Below, in pieces: positions 35,340-40,743 of a stretch of 40,743 bases of DNA. This DNA is from Treponema sp. (GTDB lineage Bacteria; Spirochaetota; Spirochaetia; Treponematales; Treponemataceae), in the NCBI GenBank assembly GCA_018385315.1, contig JAHAZJ010000141.1:1-40743 (forward strand), written 5' to 3'. The stretch's first letter is position 1. The number at the start of each line of letters is the position of its first letter. Under the pieces are notes generated by a model. That model saw only the letters and a list, made by a program, of their open reading frames with translations, was not told the origin of the DNA and ran no database searches. Made by a program: the position numbers and the translations under genes.

Positions 35340-36425
35340 ATGACAAAGAAAGTATTTTTAGGTGGAAAAGGAATCACTAAACGCATTTCTATTGGTGGTG
35401 ATTCTCCTGTTAGTTTACAAACAATGTGGAAGGATTCTATTGTTGATATTCCTTCAAATCCAGAAAAATTAGATAAAATCCTTAAACAAATTAATGATTT
35501 GCAGCTGTTAGGGTGTGATATCATTCGGTTTGCCGTACCAGATATGGAAAGTGCAGCTGGTTTGAATCTTATTGCAAGTAAGACAAATATGCCTCTTGTT
35601 GCAGATATTCATTTTGATTATAAATTAGCATTGGAATGTTTAAAAGGAAATGTAGCCGCAATTAGAATTAATCCTGGTAATATTGGTTCAATAGAAAATA
35701 CAAGAGCTGTTATTGAAGGTTGTCGTGAAAATGGTGTTGCAATACGAATTGGTATTAATTCTGGAAGTTTGCCTCAGGATTTGCAGCAGCAAATTGCAGA
35801 AGGTAAAATTAGTCGAGCCCAGGGCTTATGTGAAACAGCAGTTCGAGAGGCAGAGATTTTTGATAAATTTAATTTTGATCAGTATGTAGTTAGTATGAAA
35901 TCATCAGATGTGCAGGAAACTATTGATTGTAATCGTTTTTATGCTCAAAAATATAATAACCCACTTCATCTTGGTGTAACAGAAGCTGGTCCTTTAATTG
36001 GTGGAATTGTTAAATCTTCTATTGCATTTTATACACTTTTAAATGAAAGTATAGGGGATACTATTCGAGTAAGCTTGTCTGCACCAGAAGAAAATGAAGT
36101 TGTGGCAGGATTAAATATTCTTAAAGAATGTGGAAAGAGAGCTGGCGGAATTAAACTTGTAAGTTGTCCTCGTTGTGGTCGTATTGGTTTTGATGTCCAT
36201 TCTTTTGTTGATCGCTGGCAAAATAAACTTTTGTCAATGAATAAAGATATAACTGTTGCTGTAATGGGTTGTGTTGTAAATGGACCTGGTGAAGGACGTC
36301 ATGCTGATTTAGGAATTGCCGGAACAAAAGACAAAGTAATTATTTTCAAAAAAGGAAAAATAGTTCAAACGGTTGATGCAAAAGATGCCGATAAAGTATT
36401 TGAAGAAGAATTAAATTCTTTGTAA
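35340..36425 (+). CDS. ispG: 4-hydroxy-3-methylbut-2-enyl diphosphate synthase IspG
   Basis: This encodes 361 residues, the short bacterial form. IspG makes HMBPP in the MEP isoprenoid pathway with a 4Fe-4S cluster. The N-terminal (beta/alpha) barrel has IGGDSPVSLQTMW, VADIHFDYKLAL and AIRINPGNIG; the C-terminal cluster domain has SCPRCGRIGFDV with two of the three Cys and MGCVVNGPGE with the third Cys and the Glu ligand. The start fits the family N-terminus even though no ribosome site is seen. It is set apart from the V-ATPase operon by a terminator. Confidence 0.96.
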   Translation: MTKKVFLGGKGITKRISIGGDSPVSLQTMWKDSIVDIPSNPEKLDKILKQINDLQLLGCDIIRFAVPDMESAAGLNLIASKTNMPLVADIHFDYKLALECLKGNVAAIRINPGNIGSIENTRAVIEGCRENGVAIRIGINSGSLPQDLQQQIAEGKISRAQGLCETAVREAEIFDKFNFDQYVVSMKSSDVQETIDCNRFYAQKYNNPLHLGVTEAGPLIGGIVKSSIAFYTLLNESIGDTIRVSLSAPEENEVVAGLNILKECGKRAGGIKLVSCPRCGRIGFDVHSFVDRWQNKLLSMNKDITVAVMGCVVNGPGEGRHADLGIAGTKDKVIIFKKGKIVQTVDAKDADKVFEEELNSL

Positions 36426-36437
36426 AAAGGTACTTTC

Positions 36438-37523
36438 ATGAAAAAAACTTTATTTATTTTTATTTCATTTTTTACTTCATTATTATTTGCTCAAACAAAA
36501 ATCAATTCTGATTATGCTTCTGCCTATAGACAGGCTCTTATTAGTTTTGAAAATAAACAATACGGAACTTCATTAAAATATGCACAAGAGGCTATTAGAC
36601 TTAAAAAGGAAAATGTATTAAAAGAAGTAAATAAACTGGAACGTAGTCTTGCTACTAGAGAGGTAAGAGCTGCGGGAGATGAAATAAATAAAGTTATAAA
36701 AGCATTACAAGACAGAGATGAATTTGATATTGCACAGATTATTGAATATTATGTTGAAAAAAAAGGAAATGATTATTTTAACAATTCAATAAAAAAATTA
36801 ATTGCATATATTAAAACGCAGGAAGAATATCCTGAAGCACAAAAACTAATTGGTGATATTTACAAACTAGAAGGTGAATATGCTTTAGCAGAATCATTTT
36901 ATCAAAAGGCTTTGGAATATAGTGAAGTTTTAGATGTAAATGATGAAAAATATTCGATTTTATATTTAATGGCTGATTTAAGCCGACTTTCTGGTGACAC
37001 GAATGAAATGGAAGTTCGACTGCTAAATATTACAAGTACAGAAACAATTGAAAAAAGAACAATGCTTATAAAATCAATGGTAAATATAATAAAAAGAGAT
37101 AACCCAGGTACAGTAGATCGTTTCTTTGATATGTATCGATTTGAAGATTATTATAGCTTGAATGCTTATTGTCAGTTAGCTGAATATTACAAGGAATGTG
37201 GGGAACTTGATAAAGCTTTAGGTTTTAGTGCTCTAGCTGTTATTACAGGTTTTTCGAAAATGGATTATGTAATTTCAAAAAGAGAATTAAATTATGAATA
37301 TAAAGATATTCAGTCTTTTCTTGAAAATGTAGTTAATTATCACGATTTAGTAGAATGGGGCGAGACAAATAATATTTGGAAAAGTTTTGATTTACTTTGT
37401 GAGTTAAGTAATAAATGCGGTGGAAAAACTTTTTCAAATGATTTATTAAAAGTTCTTGCCAGATACTCTCCAAGTGAATACTGGCAGCACACCGCAGTTA
37501 TTAAACTGGATAGTCTTAATTAA
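36438..37523 (+). CDS. Secreted TPR-like repeat protein
   Basis: This encodes 361 residues. A signal peptide (MKKTLFIFISFFTSLLFAQ) with cleavage likely after LFA leads to helical repeats. TPR-like pairs are AYRQALISFENKQYGTSLKYAQEAI near the start, then KLIGDIYKLEGEYALAESFYQKALE and CQLAEYYKECGELDKALGFSAL. No lipobox Cys is present, so it is probably a soluble periplasmic adaptor. It lies 12 bases after ispG and is likely cotranscribed. Its stop overlaps the convergent outer-membrane gene by four bases (TTAA). The function is unknown. Confidence 0.85.
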   Translation: MKKTLFIFISFFTSLLFAQTKINSDYASAYRQALISFENKQYGTSLKYAQEAIRLKKENVLKEVNKLERSLATREVRAAGDEINKVIKALQDRDEFDIAQIIEYYVEKKGNDYFNNSIKKLIAYIKTQEEYPEAQKLIGDIYKLEGEYALAESFYQKALEYSEVLDVNDEKYSILYLMADLSRLSGDTNEMEVRLLNITSTETIEKRTMLIKSMVNIIKRDNPGTVDRFFDMYRFEDYYSLNAYCQLAEYYKECGELDKALGFSALAVITGFSKMDYVISKRELNYEYKDIQSFLENVVNYHDLVEWGETNNIWKSFDLLCELSNKCGGKTFSNDLLKVLARYSPSEYWQHTAVIKLDSLN

Positions 37524-39079
37524 TAGTGTAATCCAATACCAATTGAAATTTCTTTTTTATTTACTTCTTCTCGCCATTCAGTATTCAAGAAATCAGAAAG
37601 TAACCATCTTCCAATATCCACACCAATAGATCCACGTACTACAAAACTTGACCATTTACGTGGATAAACAAGTACTTCAACACCTGCTGCATAAAAACCG
37701 TCTTTATAGTCAAAAAGTTTTTCTGTAGCTTTATTGTATGTTAATGCAAAGTCAACAAAAGGAGAAACTTGTAAATCAAAATTAAAATGTCTCATAAATC
37801 CTTTTGAAAAGTTTGTAGAAAAAATATGAACTGGGAAATCAAGATTTACAACAAAAGCGGCAGGAACTGTTGTTGAATTACCAGATGCAGGATTATTAGA
37901 ATAACCTTGAGAATCTTTAATTCCTCTTAAACGAGAACCAATAGATTGTCCATCTGATGATGCATAAGGAGATTTTTTATCATTAAAATAATAGAATCCA
38001 TAAATATCAGAACAAATTCCAAGTCTATTAAAATAATTAAAATTATCAAATAATGTAAAACCTTTAAAAGCTCGAACTTCTGAAGTAATATAAGGATTTA
38101 CTGTTTTTCTCTGTAAATTGTAATCAACCTTTGTAGCAAGGTTTGCACTTAATCCGCTTCTGAAATTGTTATGCCAGTTTATACGAGAAGTTCCAATTGT
38201 GTTACCAACAGTAATAAATGGACTTGAAAGGCCAGTATTATTTGAATCAATGCCATCCATATCCCAGTTATACGTAGCAGAAATACTTGGAGTTGTAGTT
38301 ACTTTTCCAAAATAATTTATTTCGCCCAGTGTTATAGGCATAGAAAATGTAGCATATTCAGTAAAATAAAGTTGGTCGCCGTAAGATTTATAGCTTCCAG
38401 AATAAGAAACTTTTTGATAAAGCTCCAGAATGTAGGAAATGCCAGGTTTAGGTAATTCAAATTTTAAACCAGTTTTTCCAGACCAATCAGGTAAGTCTTC
38501 ACCAAATGTATAATCAATAGAATAAGAGTTTACCCAAGTAGCGTTAAAAATTCCGGCTTTAAATGGATAATCATAATCAAAATTAAATCCAAGAGCAAAT
38601 TTAGTTTCATCACCTGTTGTGTCTAAAGAAAGATTTAAATCTGTAGACATAGTATTCATGGTTCCAAGAAAGTTTGAATCCTTAGCTTTTAGTTTAAGAA
38701 CAGCTCCACTGTTTGAATCATATTTTGGATAGGGAACAGCAAGAAGGTGAACAGTATCAGTTGTTGTAACATAGAGAGTAACTTCATTTAAATCAGAAGT
38801 TTCATTAATTTTATATTCAACAGAATAATCATCAAAGGCACGTGTATTATCAAGTCTCTGTTTATAATCATTAATGTAAGCTTCCAGGTCTTCTAAGGTT
38901 TCAAATTTTTTTGATTTATTAACTTCAACATTATTTTCTAAAGCAAATTGCTTTGTTGTACCAAGGAACTTCCAGCTGGAAGGATTTAATGTATATTCAA
39001 CATTAGTGATTTTATAATCTTTAGCAAAAGAAATAGTAGTAAATAACAATGTACACACAACTAAAGCAAGTTTTTTCAT
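37520..39079 (-). CDS. Outer-membrane barrel protein with POTRA-like N-terminus
   Basis: This encodes 519 residues from the ATG at 39079, preceded by AAGGAGC inside the end of the sugar transferase gene; an upstream in-frame start lies within that gene. A signal peptide (MKKLALVVCTLLFTTISFA) is followed by about 95 residues that resemble one POTRA domain (LEAYINDYKQRLDNTRAF, then VTLYVTTTDTVHLLAVPYPKYD), then SNFLGTMNTMSTDLNL, as at the start of an Omp85 barrel. The rest is alternating aromatic/polar beta strands ending ISIGIGLHY, a typical outer-membrane barrel terminus. It is compact for Omp85. Sorting or export is a guess from fold; a plain porin-like barrel is possible. Confidence 0.7.
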   Translation of the reverse strand: MKKLALVVCTLLFTTISFAKDYKITNVEYTLNPSSWKFLGTTKQFALENNVEVNKSKKFETLEDLEAYINDYKQRLDNTRAFDDYSVEYKINETSDLNEVTLYVTTTDTVHLLAVPYPKYDSNSGAVLKLKAKDSNFLGTMNTMSTDLNLSLDTTGDETKFALGFNFDYDYPFKAGIFNATWVNSYSIDYTFGEDLPDWSGKTGLKFELPKPGISYILELYQKVSYSGSYKSYGDQLYFTEYATFSMPITLGEINYFGKVTTTPSISATYNWDMDGIDSNNTGLSSPFITVGNTIGTSRINWHNNFRSGLSANLATKVDYNLQRKTVNPYITSEVRAFKGFTLFDNFNYFNRLGICSDIYGFYYFNDKKSPYASSDGQSIGSRLRGIKDSQGYSNNPASGNSTTVPAAFVVNLDFPVHIFSTNFSKGFMRHFNFDLQVSPFVDFALTYNKATEKLFDYKDGFYAAGVEVLVYPRKWSSFVVRGSIGVDIGRWLLSDFLNTEWREEVNKKEISIGIGLHY

Positions 39080-39080
39080 T

Positions 39081-40541
39081 TTAATAAGCTCCTTTTCCAA
39101 TTAAAACAACGCCAACAGTTTTTATTAAAATCCAAATATCCAGCCAAACAGACCAGTTTTGAATGTAATATGTATCGTAATAAATGCGTTCTTCGTAAGA
39201 TGTTTCTGAACGACCAGAAATTTGCCACATGCCAGAAAGTCCGGGTGAAACAGATAGAACATAGTCCTTATAAGAACCATATTTTTCAGTTTCTGATTCT
39301 GTTACCGGACGAGGGCCAACAAAACTCATTTGACCAAGCAAAACATTTATAAGTTGTGGTAGTTCATCAAGACTTGTTTTACGAAGAATTTTACCAAATT
39401 TAGTTACACGAGGATCATCCTTGAATTTTCTTTCAGCTTCCCATTCAGCACGACGCACAGGATCTGTGGCAAGAATTTCTTCCAGCATTTCCTGGGAGCG
39501 GATATTCATAGAACGGAATTTCCAGCATTTAAATTCTTTACCGTCTTTCCCAACACGTTTATGACCATAAAATATTGGTCCTTTAGATGTGATTTTAGTA
39601 AGAAGCATTAGGATAAGGAAAACAGGCACTAAAATAGGAGAGAAAAATAAAATTAAACCAATATCAATTAATCTTTTTACAATAAGGTTTGATTTAAAAG
39701 TAAGGTTGTGAGTTGATGCAAAACCAATAATTCCATCAATATCTTTAATATGTTGAGTACTAGTAAAAGAATTTTGAGATTTTGTAACAGAGATTGTATA
39801 GCGATAGTTATTCATGATTTGAGAAATATCACCCTTGTAGTCACAAATAACAGCATTTTTTACATTGTATTGCTTAATAACCTTTAGAATTTCAATATTA
39901 TCAGGTGAAAAAACAGGAATACCTTTATATTCCTGGCATTTTTGTTTTGAATCAATAATGGCACAAGGAAAATAACCAAGATAACGTTTTGTTGTAAGTT
40001 TATCGATTACATGATCAGCAGCCATATTATTTGTATAAACTACAGCAGGAACACCATACAATTTGTATTTTGCAACAATCTTCCGTGATAAATCTCTAAA
40101 TCCTGGAAGAAGGAATAGTGAAAAAATAAAAGCAATGATAAATGCAAAAAGCAATGGAATATCCCCAGTGTAAGATACAATGGAGTGGATAAAATTCCAG
40201 TTTTGTGAATGAGAAAAAATTGCAGAAAAAATAATAAATGCGAAAGAAAAGAAAGTTCCCGTTGCATATTTACGAACTTCTTCAGCTGGAGAAATCATAA
40301 TGCCTGGGTAGAGGCCAAGTAAGGCAAAAATAATCACCATTACTGGAACAAAAACAATGTAGTTCATAAAAGAACGGAATTCAATATCATGACTGGAAAT
40401 AAGATTAACAATAAAGAAACCTAGACAAAGACAAAGCATAATAACAATGATGTCAACAATGAATGCAAGCAGACCAGTTACAAAAGTACTTGTATGGGGG
40501 TAATTTTTCTTTAAATAAGATTTATATTCTTCCGATGTCAT
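39081..40541 (-). CDS. Polyprenyl-phosphate sugar phosphotransferase (WbaP/ExoY family)
   Basis: This encodes 486 residues from the ATG at 40541. The N-terminal part has four to five membrane helices (about 20-140), then a soluble CoA-binding-like domain (about 145-260), another membrane/re-entrant helix (IDIGLILFFSPILVPVFLIL), and the catalytic domain with KRVGKDGKEFKCWKFRSM, RKTSLDELPQLINVL, FVGPRPV and GLSGMWQISGRS. These enzymes move a sugar-1-phosphate, often galactose or glucose, from its UDP form to undecaprenyl phosphate to begin surface polysaccharide synthesis. The stop is one base before the outer-membrane gene start. No ribosome site precedes the ATG; a promoter sits just upstream. 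Confidence 0.92.
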   Translation of the reverse strand: MTSEEYKSYLKKNYPHTSTFVTGLLAFIVDIIVIMLCLCLGFFIVNLISSHDIEFRSFMNYIVFVPVMVIIFALLGLYPGIMISPAEEVRKYATGTFFSFAFIIFSAIFSHSQNWNFIHSIVSYTGDIPLLFAFIIAFIFSLFLLPGFRDLSRKIVAKYKLYGVPAVVYTNNMAADHVIDKLTTKRYLGYFPCAIIDSKQKCQEYKGIPVFSPDNIEILKVIKQYNVKNAVICDYKGDISQIMNNYRYTISVTKSQNSFTSTQHIKDIDGIIGFASTHNLTFKSNLIVKRLIDIGLILFFSPILVPVFLILMLLTKITSKGPIFYGHKRVGKDGKEFKCWKFRSMNIRSQEMLEEILATDPVRRAEWEAERKFKDDPRVTKFGKILRKTSLDELPQLINVLLGQMSFVGPRPVTESETEKYGSYKDYVLSVSPGLSGMWQISGRSETSYEERIYYDTYYIQNWSVWLDIWILIKTVGVVLIGKGAY

Positions 40542-40550
40542 AGATTTATT

Positions 40551-40579
40551 ATTATACAACAATGTAAAGTTTAAGTCTA
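40551..40579 (-). promoter_or_regulatory. Promoter of the sugar transferase, almost leaderless
   Basis: On the minus strand TAGACT (40579-40574, 4 of 6), a 17-base spacer and TATAAT (40556-40551). Nine bases separate the -10 from the ATG at 40541, so the leader would be about two or three bases. Confidence 0.55.
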
Positions 40580-40596
40580 TGAAAAGTATAATATAG

Positions 40597-40625
40597 TAGA
40601 AAAGATAAGAATTATTCTGTATAAT
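40597..40625 (+). promoter_or_regulatory. Candidate promoter of the right-edge gene
   Basis: TAGAAA (40597-40602, 4 of 6), a 17-base spacer and TATAAT (40620-40625), giving a leader of about 40 bases with an AGAGGGA ribosome site. Another TATAAT at 40587-40592 is possible. Confidence 0.45.
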
Positions 40626-40670
40626 AATGTGGTTAAATAAATTTTTGTTATTTTTAGAGGGATTTTTTTT

Positions 40671-40743
40671 ATGAAAAAGTTTTTTGCTTTATTGGTACTT
40701 TTTTTATGTTCTGTGAGTGTTTTTTCACAGAGGAATGTTACGG
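40671..40743 (+). CDS. Secreted protein, only the signal peptide in the window
   Basis: The ATG follows AGAGGGA. The 24 residues visible are a signal peptide, MKKFFALLVLFLCSVSVFSQ with cleavage likely after VFS, and the first mature residues. Cys13 is within the hydrophobic core and not in a clear lipobox. The rest lies outside the window, so no family can be named. Confidence 0.7.
   Translation, partial: MKKFFALLVLFLCSVSVFSQRNVT

Noticed and set aside
36387-36394. Second GCCGATAA box, within the 3' end of ispG
   Set aside because: It encodes ordinary codons, has no TAAA at the right spacing, and the next gene is close enough to be cotranscribed.

Overview
The window looks like chromosomal DNA from a low-GC spirochaete, most likely a Treponema (possibly a gut, rumen or oral species). 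This rests on four things seen in the sequence: the flagellar gene order flbD-motA-motB-fliL-fliM-fliY-fliO-fliP-fliQ-fliR-flhB-flhA-flhF-flhG-(small membrane protein)-whiG/fliA-fapA, as I know it from treponemes; a spirochaete-type V-ATPase operon carrying a DUF2764 gene; several proteins with no assignable family; and AT-rich codon use throughout. Species cannot be fixed from the sequence alone. No mobile element, rRNA, tRNA or CRISPR array was seen, and no stretch over 300 bases lacks a gene.

Layout. Positions 1-3216 (minus) hold a 945-residue acidic, repeat-rich protein and a coupled partial gene that runs off the left edge. Positions 3372-7234 hold an FtsB/DivIC-like gene (+), a secreted protein and smpB (minus), then lepB-like signal peptidase and hemW (+). 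Positions 7231-9296 (minus) hold an OmpR-type response regulator and its histidine kinase. Positions 9532-27760 (+) are one long, tightly packed flagellar operon: stator (motA, motB), switch (fliM, fliY), export apparatus (fliO/P/Q/R, flhB, flhA), number and placement control (flhF, flhG), the flagellar sigma factor, and a tail of fapA, two poorly known genes (one SwrB-like) and, unexpectedly, galM. A nested hairpin with a T-run closes it. Positions 27950-35236 (+) are the V-ATPase operon E-(DUF2764)-A-B-D-I-K, ending in two tandem hairpins. Its K subunit keeps the residues that bind Na+ in the Enterococcus hirae rotor. Positions 35340-37523 (+) hold ispG and a secreted TPR-like protein. Positions 37520-40541 (minus) hold a polyprenyl-phosphate sugar transferase and an outer-membrane barrel protein with a POTRA-like N-terminus. 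A partial secreted protein begins at 40671 (+).

How it fits together. The flagellar operon encodes most of the basal body core, motor and late-gene sigma factor of a periplasmic flagellum. The hook genes flgD/flgE, which I recall lying before flbD in other treponemes, are absent here; a divergent two-component system occupies that place. The V-ATPase may maintain the ion gradient used for transport and possibly motility.

The main points worth following up are a run of probable leaderless promoters (smpB, ispG, the sugar transferase), a signal peptidase whose catalytic lysine position reads arginine, a Met-rich linker in FliY (30 Met in 82 residues), predicted Na+ ligands in the V-ATPase rotor, a compact Omp85-like protein, and the expandable repeats in the giant acidic protein. 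I do not see a clearly new multi-gene system. The best candidates for undescribed biology are the acidic repeat protein with its coupled neighbour and the unassigned genes at the flagellar operon tail.
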